Of a stretch of DNA of 64,000 bases, positions 33,000 through 42,169 are shown piece after piece. Both the position numbers and the translations under genes were made by a program. The DNA lies in contig NZ_BMNK01000002.1 of NCBI RefSeq assembly GCF_014646515.1, positions 62,001-126,000 on the forward strand, read 5' to 3'. The stretch is from Nonomuraea glycinis. GTDB lineage: Bacteria; Actinomycetota; Actinomycetes; Streptosporangiales; Streptosporangiaceae. Position 1 is the stretch's first letter; each line of letters opens with the position of its first letter. The notes beneath the pieces were generated by a model, which saw only the letters and a program-made list of their open reading frames with translations, searched no databases and was not told the DNA's origin.

Positions 33000-34785
33000 G
33001 CCATTCGAGCTCCGGCGGCTGCCCAGCGACACGCGCCGGAAGATAGGCCAGCGACAGCACGATCAGGTGTACGACCATGAACCGGTCCACGGTGGAAGCG
33101 GCGACCAGGGCCAGCAGCCCGAACGCGAGCCCGTCGTACCAGGGCAGCACGTACGGCGAGGCGAACAGATAGGCGACCACCAGCACCAAGGCCACCACCG
33201 TCGCCTCATCCCCATCACCCCCACGACCCACATGCTTTCCGCCGCCCTCCGGCCCCACCTGGCCATGGACGGACGATTCGCCCGCCGACCGCCCGGCCGG
33301 GTCAGGCCGCCCGGCCGTGGACGGGTCAGGCCGCCCGGCCGTGGACGGGTCAGGCCGCCCGGCCGTGGACGGGTCAGGCAGCTTGGCCGTGGATACGAGC
33401 CTTACTCGGCCGGCGTCCGCCGCACTGCTGCCGCCCGTCGCGGCTGTCGGGGCTTGCCGCCCCCCACTCGGCGGGTGCTCTCCACCGCCCGGCAGACGCC
33501 CAGGATCTCCCGGCGAGCGCTCGGGATCGCCCGGAGGACGCTCGGGATCGCCCGGCGAGCGCTCAAGGTCACCCCGTGGACGCTCAAGGTCACCCGGCAG
33601 GCGCTCAGCGGCGGCACCTCGTGGGGGCCCGGGGGTGAAAAGCCTGGTGGTGAGGGGGAGGCGGTGGGAGGTCAGGCGGAAGAGGCACCAGGCCACGAGG
33701 GCGAGGACGAGCAGGGAGCCGATCTGGATCTCGCCCCGGTAGGCGCTGCCCGTGCCGACCAGTGACTGCAGCCAGCCCTGGACCAGCTTCCAGAACGAGG
33801 CGTTGGACACGGACTTGCTCGTCCGGGTCACCGGTTCGAGCGCGGCGGGTCCGACGATGGCGTAGCCGACGGCCACCACCGCCAGGGCGATCCCCGCCAT
33901 CAGGGCCAGGCGAGCCGGACGGCGGCGAAGCTCCCAGGCCGGTCCGAGGGCCACCAGTCCGGCGTTGAGCTTGAGCGCGACCCCCACCCCGAGCAGCGCC
34001 CCGCCGACCACCGGCCGGCCCCTGGCGAGGAGGGCCGCCACCATGCAGGCGACGACCAGGGTGTCCACGTGCATGCCCGCCACGAGTTGGTAGAGCAGCA
34101 GCGGGTTGACCGTCCACAGCAGGGCGGCCCGGGTGCGCCTGGCCGGGTCGTCCCTGGTGAAGCGGTCTATCAGCAAGCCGGTGGCGATGAAGGCGGCGGC
34201 GTTGACCAGAGCCAGCACGAAGATGGTGAGCCGGAGCGAGTCACCGCCGATCCAGCCGGCCAGGGCCTGCACGGCCGTCGCCACGGGACCGTAGACGCTG
34301 GGCTCCTCACGCCACGGCGCTTCGACCGCGTCGGCTATGGGGTCGCCGGGCAGGGCGTGCGCGCCGTGCGTGTAAGGATCGAGGCCGAGGGTGACCATGC
34401 GGCCGTAGGCGGCGTAGTTGAGATGGTCGCCTGACCCTGCCGGGGGCAGGAACGCCAGGAGACCTGCGGCCAGGCAGCCGACGATCACGAGGATGCGGGG
34501 CAGGCGGGCCGAGGTGGCCGCCGGCGGCAGCGCCGTCAGGGCCGTCAGCAGGCCGAGACCACCGAGGACGATCGCGGCGGCGGCCATCGCCACCACCGCG
34601 TAGGGGTGCGGGTGGACGTCCAGAGAGTAGGGCGGATGCCAGCCCGGACCTCCCAGCGCCGGGATCATGGCTGACGGGCCGAGCAGACCGATGGCGATCG
34701 TCAGCATGATCGAGGCAGCGATCGACACCATGGCCGGCACCGCGAGCCGGTCAGGCGGCCTGACGCTCCGCGTCTCGGAAGTCAC
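32869..34785 (-). CDS. MptB-like polyprenol-phosphate-mannose mannosyltransferase
   Basis: The 638-residue polytopic GT-C protein carries the MptA/MptB-type loop SGDHLNYAAYGRMVTLGLDPYTHG, plus PSVYGPVATAVQAL and VNPLLLYQLVAGMHVDTLVVA. Relatives add alpha-1,6-mannose to lipomannan-type glycans. A hydrophilic insert of about 150 residues between helices is made of ERxPGDP heptads and PDPSTAGR octads encoded by tandem DNA repeats; helices resume at VALVLVVAYLFASPYVLPWYDGL. GTG 34785 is the likely start. Its last 131 bp overlap the convergent phosphatase-fold gene, an unusually long overlap in which both frames are used. Confidence 0.82.
   Translation of the reverse strand: MTSETRSVRPPDRLAVPAMVSIAASIMLTIAIGLLGPSAMIPALGGPGWHPPYSLDVHPHPYAVVAMAAAAIVLGGLGLLTALTALPPAATSARLPRILVIVGCLAAGLLAFLPPAGSGDHLNYAAYGRMVTLGLDPYTHGAHALPGDPIADAVEAPWREEPSVYGPVATAVQALAGWIGGDSLRLTIFVLALVNAAAFIATGLLIDRFTRDDPARRTRAALLWTVNPLLLYQLVAGMHVDTLVVACMVAALLARGRPVVGGALLGVGVALKLNAGLVALGPAWELRRRPARLALMAGIALAVVAVGYAIVGPAALEPVTRTSKSVSNASFWKLVQGWLQSLVGTGSAYRGEIQIGSLLVLALVAWCLFRLTSHRLPLTTRLFTPGPPRGAAAERLPGDLERPRGDLERSPGDPERPPGDPERSPGDPGRLPGGGEHPPSGGRQAPTAATGGSSAADAGRVRLVSTAKLPDPSTAGRPDPSTAGRPDPSTAGRPDPAGRSAGESSVHGQVGPEGGGKHVGRGGDGDEATVVALVLVVAYLFASPYVLPWYDGLAFGLLALVAASTVDRFMVVHLIVLSLAYLPARVAGQPPELEWLRTVVRGEFAPWALLALTAALMVWTWRAAGRVRTRPESGAPRP
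33301..33372 (-). repeat. Perfect 24-bp minisatellite, three copies
   Basis: Three identical 24-bp units start at 33301, 33325 and 33349, with a diverged fourth at 33373. On the minus strand they encode PDPSTAGR in the hydrophilic insert of the MptB-like protein. Perfect identity points to recent expansion; units of 24 bp preserve the frame. Confidence 0.95.
33490..33610 (-). repeat. 21-bp tandem repeat encoding ERxPGDP heptads
   Basis: About six imperfect 21-bp units encode the heptads ERLPGDL, ERPRGDL, ERSPGDP, ERPPGDP, ERSPGDP and GRLPGGG in the same loop as the 24-bp minisatellite. Alternating acidic and basic residues suggest a flexible charged linker. Confidence 0.85.
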
Positions 34786-34890
34786 CCGCAAATTCCAGCA
34801 CACTCCACGCCGGGCTTCGGCCGCCGATCCCCAGCCTGTGGATAACCCGCCCGCCCCCAGCAAACGGAAGCCGTACGGACCGAGTGCCCG

Positions 34891-35619
34891 TCAGCGTTTG
34901 GGACGCAGCTTGGCCAGGCTCTCGACCACCACCGGCTCCCGGCCGGCCAGGGCCAGTGCCACGTCCCGCAACTGCTTGGCGCGGTGCAACTGGGCCCGCC
35001 AGTCAGACCCAGTGGCCCGGTGCGCCATCTCCACCTCGACCTCGACGATCCGATACCCCTTGCGCAGCAGATCGATGGTCAGCGCGGTCTCCACGCCGAA
35101 CCCGTGCGCCAGCGGCCGGGCCGCCTCGAAGGCGGCTCGGGTGAGGCAGCGCTGCCCGTTGAGGGGCTGGGACGCCTGGAAGCCGGTGGCGCGGCGGATC
35201 CCGTCCCGGGACAGGCGCACCACGATGCCGTGGCCGGCCAGCTTCACCCGAGTCTGGAAGACCGCGATGGTCATGTCGGCCTCGCCGGCCCGGACGGGCT
35301 CGACTAAGGGGGCCGCCGCCTGAGCGGTGCCGGCCAGGTCGGCGTCCAGGAAGAGCAGGTGGCGCGGGGTGTCGGCGTCCAGCAGCCGGACCGCCTCCGC
35401 GCCCGTCTCCATGGCGGCGGCCTTGCCGCGGTTGCGGCTGTGGCGGACGACCTTGGCTCCCGCGGCCCGCGCGACCTTGCCCGTCTGGTCGGTCGAGCCG
35501 TCGTCGACCACGACGACGAGGTCGACGCCGGGCAGGTCGAGCGCGGACTTGACGGTGAGGCCGATGCGATCGGCCTCGTTCTTGGCCGGTATGACGACCG
35601 CCGTGTCAGGACTCGTCAT
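34891..35619 (-). CDS. Family 2 glycosyltransferase (polyprenol-sugar synthase-like)
   Basis: The 242-residue soluble GT-A enzyme has VVIPAKNEADRIGLTVKSAL, the nucleotide-sugar VVVVDDGSTD, RNRGKAAAMETG, and the metal-binding LLFLDADLAG. The size and the absence of membrane helices resemble enzymes that make polyprenyl-phosphate sugars or glucosyl-3-phosphoglycerate. It sits beside polyprenol-dependent mannosyltransferases, so supplying their donor is plausible but not shown. ATG 35619 overlaps the stop of a STAS gene (ATGA), so the two are translated together. Confidence 0.85.
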   Translation of the reverse strand: MTSPDTAVVIPAKNEADRIGLTVKSALDLPGVDLVVVVDDGSTDQTGKVARAAGAKVVRHSRNRGKAAAMETGAEAVRLLDADTPRHLLFLDADLAGTAQAAAPLVEPVRAGEADMTIAVFQTRVKLAGHGIVVRLSRDGIRRATGFQASQPLNGQRCLTRAAFEAARPLAHGFGVETALTIDLLRKGYRIVEVEVEMAHRATGSDWRAQLHRAKQLRDVALALAGREPVVVESLAKLRPKR

Positions 35620-35963
35620 GAGCCCTCGGTGATGAGGAACTCCTGCGGCACCTCATCGTGCACGGTGAACACCGAGTCCAGTCCGGTCACCTGAAGGATC
35701 TTGCGGACGGCGGGGCGCGGGGCGGCCACGTCGAGCGCGCCTCCCTGCTCCTTCATCCGTTTGAGTGCTGACAGCAGCACGTTCATCCCCGTGGAGTCAC
35801 AGAAATCCACGGCGGACATGTCGATGACCACGCGGCTGGGCCCTTCCTGCAGCAGGCGGGTGAACTCCGACTGCAGGTGGGGTGCCGTATAGAGGTCGAT
35901 TTCGCCGGTGATCGCAACGAGTGCATGGCCGGCATGTGATCGAGTCGAGACCTTGAGCTCCAC
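35616..35963 (-). CDS. STAS-domain anti-anti-sigma factor
   Basis: The 115-residue STAS protein has ALVAITGEIDLYTAPHLQSEF, RVVIDMSAVDFCDSTGMNVLLSALKRM (phosphorylatable serine in DSTG) and RKILQVTGLDSVFTV. GTG 35963 is preceded at 6 nt by TAGCCT (35970-35975), so it is probably leaderless. Coupling to a glycosyltransferase gene is unusual for this family and may tie an envelope step to a partner-switching sigma pathway. A matching HATPase anti-sigma candidate lies at 39.6 kb. Confidence 0.9.
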   Translation of the reverse strand: MELKVSTRSHAGHALVAITGEIDLYTAPHLQSEFTRLLQEGPSRVVIDMSAVDFCDSTGMNVLLSALKRMKEQGGALDVAAPRPAVRKILQVTGLDSVFTVHDEVPQEFLITEGS

Positions 35964-36251
35964 ATGGGCAGGCTAGCGGCGAGACGGCCTCGGGTCACGT
36001 TGTCACGCCGATAGGGGGACGACGGGTATGAAGCGACGAGGCGAATCGACCCGTTCTTGACCTGACGTGGTGACACATTTTGCCATCAGGAGCCCCTGGT
36101 AGCGATCTGGCGATGAGAGTCCCTGTTTCGCCATCGCGGAGACGGAGAGTACGCGAAGCTTGACACTGTGACACCGGCGCCGGCGCCTTCGCGTCGGTCA
36201 CCACTTCACTCAGGAGGAGGGGCTGGGCGAGTTTCGTGGGCCCGATCACCG

Positions 36252-36653
36252 ATGAACACAGACCAAGCCGAAGATCCTCAGCGTCAGAGGCTCCGCGAGC
36301 AGCTGGAGGCCATTTTCATCCGCACGGAGAAGGCCGCTCCCTGGCATGACGAGGCCGCGCGCCTGCGCGGCCTGGTCAACCACGAGGGGTACGTCCCCGT
36401 CCGCACCAAACTGGCCGGCGAGGACCTCGACTTCCTCGCCGGCGCCCGTGACGAGCTGCTCAGGTTCTCCGAGCTCGGGCTCCGGCTGCTGGACCTGCAC
36501 CAGCCGCGCGACGCGGGGGGCATCACCAGCGACGCCGCGCATCCGATCCTGCGGTGCCGGAGCTGCATGTGGCGCTGGCCCTGCCCGACATTTCGTGCGA
36601 TGTCGGAGTCGTTCGGGACGAGCCAGGAGTCGACCGTTCCGGAGTCGGCCTGA
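36252..36653 (+). CDS. Hypothetical protein with C-terminal Cys/Trp motif
   Basis: The 133-residue protein is charged and helical over most of its length (QRLREQLEAIF, DFLAGARDELLRFSELGLRLLDLHQ). It ends in PILRCRSCMWRWPCPTFRAM, a C-x2-C-x5-C cluster seen in many actinomycete hypothetical proteins. I do not know its function. ATG 36252 has no Shine-Dalgarno, but a strong GGAGGAGG lies at 36213-36220, and an 11-codon CTG-led frame from 36223 ends in an ATGA overlap with this start; that may be chance or coupling. It is convergent with the histidine kinase gene. Confidence 0.7.
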   Translation: MNTDQAEDPQRQRLREQLEAIFIRTEKAAPWHDEAARLRGLVNHEGYVPVRTKLAGEDLDFLAGARDELLRFSELGLRLLDLHQPRDAGGITSDAAHPILRCRSCMWRWPCPTFRAMSESFGTSQESTVPESA

Positions 36654-36657
36654 TGGG

Positions 36658-37772
36658 TCAGCGCGGTGCGTCGACCAGTGGCAGCCGGATCTCGAACCGG
36701 CAGCCGGGCCCGTCGTTGACCACGCCGATCATCCCGTCGTGCGCCTCCACGATGCCCTGAGCGATCGCCAGGCCGAGCCCGGCCCCGCCGTCCGCCGTCG
36801 GGGTCCGGGCCGCCTCGCCCCTGAACGCCACGTCGAACACCCGTGGCAGGTCTTCCTCCGGGATGCCGCCGCAGCAGTCGCTGACCGACACGCAGGCCAT
36901 GCCCTGGTCCACCCGGGCCCGCAGCACGACCGAACCGTCCGACGGCGTGTGCTTGATCGCGTTGATCACCAGGTTGGCCAGCGCCCGGCTGAGCGCGCCC
37001 GCGTCGGCCTCGACCGGCACCGCGGCCGTCGCCTCGGCCGTCAGCAGCACACCCTTGGCCCTGGCCAGCGGCTCGGCCCCGGCCAGGGTGTCGGCCACGA
37101 CGTCCGACAGCCCGACCCTGGCCCGCGACAGCCGCAGCGCGCCGGCGTGGATCCTGGACAGCTCGAACAGGTCGTCGACCATGGCCGACAGGCGTTCGAC
37201 CTCCAGCTTGATCTGGCCGTGGTAGCGGCTGACCGTCTCGCGGTCGGTCACCACCCCGTCCTCCAATGCCTCGGCCATGGCCCGCATCCCGGCCAGCGGG
37301 GTGCGCAGGTCGTGGCTGACCCAGGCGACGAGCTCGCGGCGCGCGCCTTCCAGGGCGCGTTCGCGGGCGTACGCCTCCTCCAGCGTGTTGGCGATCGTCT
37401 GGAGCTCGGCCGGGAGCTTGCGCGGCGCGACGAACGGCAGCTCGCCCACGGCGGCGACGAGCCGCCTGCTCTCCCCCACCACCCGCCGGGCCAGCACGAA
37501 GGCGACCCCCAGCCCGACCAGGCCGCCCACGGCCACGACGCTGAGCACGATGTTCCGCGCCGGACCCTCGATGATCATCCTCATGGTGATCGCCACCACG
37601 CCCGCCAGGGTCGCGACGACCGCGACCACCACCACGACGGCCAGCATCACGCCGATCGACCGGGTACGCAGCCACCACATGACCGCGATGCCCAGGGCCG
37701 CCACCAGAAGTCCGAGCCCGGCGGTGACGGCCACGATCACGCCGAGGTCGTCCATCGCGGCCACGTGCGGCG

Positions 37773-37776
<4 letters not shown>
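36658..37776 (-). CDS. Sensor histidine kinase (OmpR-type partner)
   Basis: The 372-residue kinase has three or four N-terminal helices (about 8-100) with little extracytoplasmic sequence, then the dimerisation/phosphoacceptor motif [16 protein letters not shown] and HATPase boxes [28 protein letters not shown] and [17 protein letters not shown]. The lack of a large sensor loop suggests sensing within the membrane. ATG 37776 overlaps the response-regulator stop (ATGA). The signal is unknown. Confidence 0.92.
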
Positions 37777-38471
<695 letters not shown>

Positions 38472-38564
38472 GACCTCACGGTACGGCGCGACCCGGTCGA
38501 TCGACACCCACGTCATGACTTCGTAAGCCTCGCGGATCTATCGGCCAGGACGTACGGTGGCCCC

Positions 38565-38738
38565 ATGAGTCGAGTCATCATGCTCGTTTTGGGCGCCCTG
38601 CTGGCGCTTTTCGTGCTGTTCAATTTCATCATTCCCATGGTCCTGGGGCTGCTGAAGATCGCTCTCATCATCGGGGTGGTCGGTCTGTTCGTCTTCATCG
38701 CGGTCACCCTGGTCGGTAAGTCGTCCTCATCCCGGTGA
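38565..38738 (+). CDS. Small two-helix membrane protein
   Basis: The 57-residue protein is almost wholly hydrophobic (MLVLGALLALFVLFNFIIPMVLGLL, then ALIIGVVGLFVFIAVTLVG), ending KSSSSR. TACGGT at 38553-38558 is 6 nt before ATG, a clear leaderless signal. Its stop overlaps the next start (GTGA). It heads a three-gene group ending in a YidC-type insertase and may be a substrate or partner of it; that is inference. Confidence 0.75.
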   Translation: MSRVIMLVLGALLALFVLFNFIIPMVLGLLKIALIIGVVGLFVFIAVTLVGKSSSSR

Positions 38739-38956
38739 CGCTTTTCCTGTTCGATCCCTGGCTCATCGCCGTCACGATGATGGCGGTCCTGCTGCTGGCC
38801 TCATGGGCCGCCAGGATGCTGCCCGTCGTCGGCGGTGAGCCGGCCGGCTTCCCCCTGGTCTACGCGCGGCGTACGGCGTTCCCGCGCCAGAGCGATCCCG
38901 ACGCGCCGGGACGGCCACGGCCACGAGCCCCCTCCACACGCCCCGCTGCCGAATAA
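38735..38956 (+). CDS. DUF6412-like small membrane protein
   Basis: The 73-residue protein has one helix (LFLFDPWLIAVTMMAVLLLASWAARM) and a basic Pro-rich tail. Its position just before a YidC/Oxa1 gene and its composition match the actinobacterial DUF6412 family as I remember it. GTG 38735 overlaps the preceding stop. Function is unknown. Confidence 0.65.
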   Translation: MTLFLFDPWLIAVTMMAVLLLASWAARMLPVVGGEPAGFPLVYARRTAFPRQSDPDAPGRPRPRAPSTRPAAE

Positions 38957-38997
38957 GCGGGGCTGTCAAAGCCCTGACCTCCTAGTGGGATGGGCTC

Positions 38998-39645
38998 ATG
39001 ATCGATTCACTGGTCACCTTCGTCATCGGCGTGTCCGGCGGCAACGCCGCTCTCGCCATCGTGCTGTTCACCCTGGCCGTGCGGCTCCTGCTGCTGCCGC
39101 TGGGCATCCGCCAGGCGCGTAGCGCGCGGATCAGGGAGCGCCTGGCGCCCAGGCTGCGCGCGCTGCGCGCGACATTCGAGCGCGACCCGGAGCGGCTGGC
39201 CAAGGAGACGTCCGCGCTCTTCGCCGCCGAAGGCACCTCACCGTTCGCGGGGATCCTGCCGGGCCTGGCGCAGCTCCCCTTCATGTGGCTCGTGTACCGA
39301 GTCGCCACGCATCCGACCGCGCTCGCCGGCCATGACCTTCTGGGCGCTCCCCTGGGTCAGCAGGTGGCGAGCGTGGTCACTAGTTACGGTCTGGTCAGCT
39401 GGCCGGTTTCGGTCTTCGCATTGGTCATCGTGCTGCTCGTGGTGGTGGCCTGGCTGACCTCGCGGCAGATCAGGTCGAAACTCACGGCGGAGCAGCCGGA
39501 GGTCCTGCGCAGGGTCATGCCGCTGCTGCCGTACGGGTCGGTGCTCGCCGCCGCCGTGCTCCCCCTGGCGGCGGGGCTCTATCTGCTGGTCTCCACGGCC
39601 TGGACGGCCGGGGAGCGGGCGGTGCTGGCTACCCGGCCTCTTTGA
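38998..39645 (+). CDS. YidC/Oxa1-family membrane protein insertase (short paralogue)
   Basis: The 215-residue protein has the Oxa1 core: a first helix (LAIVLFTLAVRLLLLPLGIRQARSARI) with the hydrophilic-groove arginine, a charged cytoplasmic hairpin (RLAPRLRALRATFERDPERLAKETSALFAAEG), then GILPGLAQLPFMWLVYRV and three further helices. It lacks the long extracytoplasmic P1 domain and is shorter than the rnpA-linked YidC, so it is probably a second, specialised insertase. Its 3' end overlaps the convergent ATPase gene by 17 bp. Confidence 0.88.
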   Translation: MIDSLVTFVIGVSGGNAALAIVLFTLAVRLLLLPLGIRQARSARIRERLAPRLRALRATFERDPERLAKETSALFAAEGTSPFAGILPGLAQLPFMWLVYRVATHPTALAGHDLLGAPLGQQVASVVTSYGLVSWPVSVFALVIVLLVVVAWLTSRQIRSKLTAEQPEVLRRVMPLLPYGSVLAAAVLPLAAGLYLLVSTAWTAGERAVLATRPL

Positions 39646-40060
39646 GCACGCGGATCTGCCCGTTCACCGAGCCATGGGGAGCGGGCAGAATCGCCCACAC
39701 CGTCGTCGTGTCACCGTCGTGGCGAACCCCCCAGCTCTCCGCGACGTACTCGACAATGCCCAGGCCACGGCCGCCCAGTGAGGACAACGTCGGGCGGCCC
39801 GCGCGCGGCTCGGTCGCCGCGCCCCCGTCGCTCACGGCGACCTCAATGTGATCATCACTGCGCATCCAGGTGACCTTCACCATGCCGGAAGGCAATGGAT
39901 GCGCATGCCTCAGCGCGTTGCTCATCAGCTCACTCACCACGAGGACGGCATCGTCGATCGCGGTGCTGAACACCCCACAGTCCTGCAGGTCAGTGCTCAG
40001 ACGCTGGCGGGCAACGGCGACGCTGGACGGCGCGTACGGCAGCAGCACGACGCTTGACAC
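39629..40060 (-). CDS. HATPase-type anti-sigma/serine kinase-like protein
   Basis: The 143-residue protein is a single HATPase_c_2 domain: AIDDAVLVVSELMSNALRHAHP (N box), IEVAVSDGGA (G1) and GGRGLGIVEYVAESWGV (G2). It is the RsbW/SpoIIAB-like class, abundant in actinomycetes, that phosphorylates STAS proteins or binds sigma factors. GTG 40060 with GGAGG 5 nt upstream is a better start than GTG 40066. The STAS protein at 35.6 kb is a possible partner. Confidence 0.88.
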   Translation of the reverse strand: MSSVVLLPYAPSSVAVARQRLSTDLQDCGVFSTAIDDAVLVVSELMSNALRHAHPLPSGMVKVTWMRSDDHIEVAVSDGGAATEPRAGRPTLSSLGGRGLGIVEYVAESWGVRHDGDTTTVWAILPAPHGSVNGQIRVLKEAG

Positions 40061-40203
40061 ACCCACCTCCCCCGCTCACAGTGCCCCCCGCGGGAACACA
40101 CCCCGGTACGACCGAAATGCCCCGTTACTCGATCCCAGAAACCGCATCTCGATCACAGCTTGTACACATCGGACGATAGATCAGCTCAACTGTGACCACC
40201 TCG

Positions 40204-42072
40204 TTACCGCATCGGTGTGTCGGATCCGATAGGTGAAGCACTTCTCAGCACGAGCTTCATCCGGGTGCCTCCGTCGGGCCGCGGATGGGCGCTCACCTCG
40301 CCGCCCTGGGCCCTGGCCAGGCTGCGCACGATGTAGAGACCGAGCCCGACGCCGCCGAATCTTCTGCGGTCACCGCTGTCCACCTGCACGAACCGTTCGA
40401 AGACGCGCTCCCGGTCCGAGGGCGCGATACCGACGCCCTCGTCGTCGACCACCACGGTCACCCCGCCGTTCTCGGGCCAGGCCGCCACCCTGATCAACCC
40501 GCCCTTGGGCGAGTACTTGAAGGCGTTCTCCAGGAGCTGCCCGAGGACGATGTCGGTGGCGAGCGCGTCCCCCCGCACCGGCGGCAGTCCGGCGCCGATG
40601 CTCACTTCGACCCGATGTTCGTCGGACAGCACCGGCAGCCCGAGCGTCGCCGCGTGCACCCGCTCGGCCAGATCGAACGGCTCGTCCCTGACCGCCTGCT
40701 CCTCCGCCCCCGCCCTGGCCCCCAGCAACAGGTGGTCCATGAGCTGCCCGAGCGAACGCGACCGCTCGGCGATGGTGTGCACGGCCGAGCGCCGCTCGGC
40801 GTCGCTCAGCTTGTCCCAGCGGGTGTCCAGCGTGCTGGCGAAGCCGCGCACGATCGTGATCGGGGTGCGCAACTCGTGGCTGGTCGTGGCCAGGAACAGG
40901 TCCTTGGCCTCCTCCAGCTCCTTGGCGGCGGTCACGTCGCGGAAGTCGACGACCAGCTCGCCGGTCTCCTCGATCTGCGCGCTGACCACGTCGAGCCAGC
41001 GCCCGGTGTCGAGCTGGAAGGTGAGCTTCTCACCGGGGGCGGGCAGCGGGAACGGCGGCTTCTGCCCGATGACCGTCTCGGCGGGGACGGCGGTGAGCTC
41101 GACGGCGGCCGGGTTCCACCTGAGCACCCGGCCCTCGTCGTCGAGCACCGCGATGCCGTCCGCGCTGGCGTCGAACACCGCCCGCTCGTACGCCCGCTGC
41201 CGCACCGCGTCCTGGTAGGCGACGGCGTTGCCGACCGCGATGCCCGCGTGCCCGGCGAGCAGCTCCAGCAGCTCCAGCTCCAGATGACCCGGCTTGCGCT
41301 TGGCGAACAGCGCGTAGAGGGCGCCGTACGGGCGGCCCCCGACCGCGGCGAGACCCAGCGCGATCGTGTGCAGCCCCTTCAGCTCGGCCCACACCAGGCC
41401 GTCGAGCTCCTGTGACTCCAGCATGACGGTCTTGCCGGTGCGCAGCAGCTTGCCGACCAGGCTGGAGTGCAGGTCGGCGGTGCTGTCCTGCAGCGTGCGC
41501 GGAAGCTGATAGGTGCTGACCAGCCGCACCCGCTCCCCGTCGATGAGCACGAACCCGCCCGCGTCCGCGCCGGTCAGCTCGGTGAGGCTGGCCGTGATCC
41601 GTTCGAGCACGGCGGGCAGGTCCAGCTCGGCGTTGATGTCGCCCACCACGTCGGTGAGCCGCCGCACCAGCCTGGCCCGGCGCGCCATCCGGTTCTTGGC
41701 GGCGTCGTCCATCCGGACCAGGTGGTAAACGCAGACGTAGCCGGCCACCGCGCTCCCCGTGAGCAGCGCGCTGATGTCCACCCGCACGTCGAGCAGCTCC
41801 CCGTCGCCGCGCACCCGCTTGGTGCGCAGCGAGACCTGCTCGCCCGTACGGACCCGCTCCAGAACGGCGTGGTGCTCGGCGGTCAGCTCCTCCGGCACGA
41901 TCGGCGCCCTGCGCCCCAGCATCTCCTCGGCGCTCCAGCCGAAGAGCCGCTCCGCCGCCGCGTTCCAGACCAGGACACTCTGGTCCCTGTCGAAGGCCAC
42001 CACGGCGTTGGGCGAGCTGTCGAGCACAGCGCGGGCTATCTCATCGTCACTCCCAGCCCTTAGGTCCCCCAC
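40204..42072 (-). CDS. PAS-GAF-PAS sensor histidine kinase, soluble
   Basis: The 622-residue protein has no membrane helix. PAS 1 spans about residues 8-115 (DSSPNAVVAFDRDQSVLVWNAAAERLFGW), GAF about 150-285, and PAS 2 about 290-395 (DASADGIAVLDDEGRVLRWNPAAVEL). HisKA carries LFLATTSHELRTPITIVRGF, and the HATPase domain follows (LGQLLENAFKYSPKGG, VDDEGVGIAPSDRERVFERFVQ, GVGLGLYIVRSLARAQGG). It is an orphan: no response regulator is adjacent. GTG 42072 is the likely start. Input could be redox, light or a small ligand through PAS/GAF; none can be chosen. Confidence 0.92.
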   Translation of the reverse strand: MGDLRAGSDDEIARAVLDSSPNAVVAFDRDQSVLVWNAAAERLFGWSAEEMLGRRAPIVPEELTAEHHAVLERVRTGEQVSLRTKRVRGDGELLDVRVDISALLTGSAVAGYVCVYHLVRMDDAAKNRMARRARLVRRLTDVVGDINAELDLPAVLERITASLTELTGADAGGFVLIDGERVRLVSTYQLPRTLQDSTADLHSSLVGKLLRTGKTVMLESQELDGLVWAELKGLHTIALGLAAVGGRPYGALYALFAKRKPGHLELELLELLAGHAGIAVGNAVAYQDAVRQRAYERAVFDASADGIAVLDDEGRVLRWNPAAVELTAVPAETVIGQKPPFPLPAPGEKLTFQLDTGRWLDVVSAQIEETGELVVDFRDVTAAKELEEAKDLFLATTSHELRTPITIVRGFASTLDTRWDKLSDAERRSAVHTIAERSRSLGQLMDHLLLGARAGAEEQAVRDEPFDLAERVHAATLGLPVLSDEHRVEVSIGAGLPPVRGDALATDIVLGQLLENAFKYSPKGGLIRVAAWPENGGVTVVVDDEGVGIAPSDRERVFERFVQVDSGDRRRFGGVGLGLYIVRSLARAQGGEVSAHPRPDGGTRMKLVLRSASPIGSDTPMR

Positions 42073-42169
42073 ATCTCCATAGTGCCTGTGGCGTGGCGCT
42101 CATGCCGGGCGATCCGTCCGATACGCTGCGGTCACGGCATTTCCGTGGCTGGCTGAAGAGGGTGAAAGC

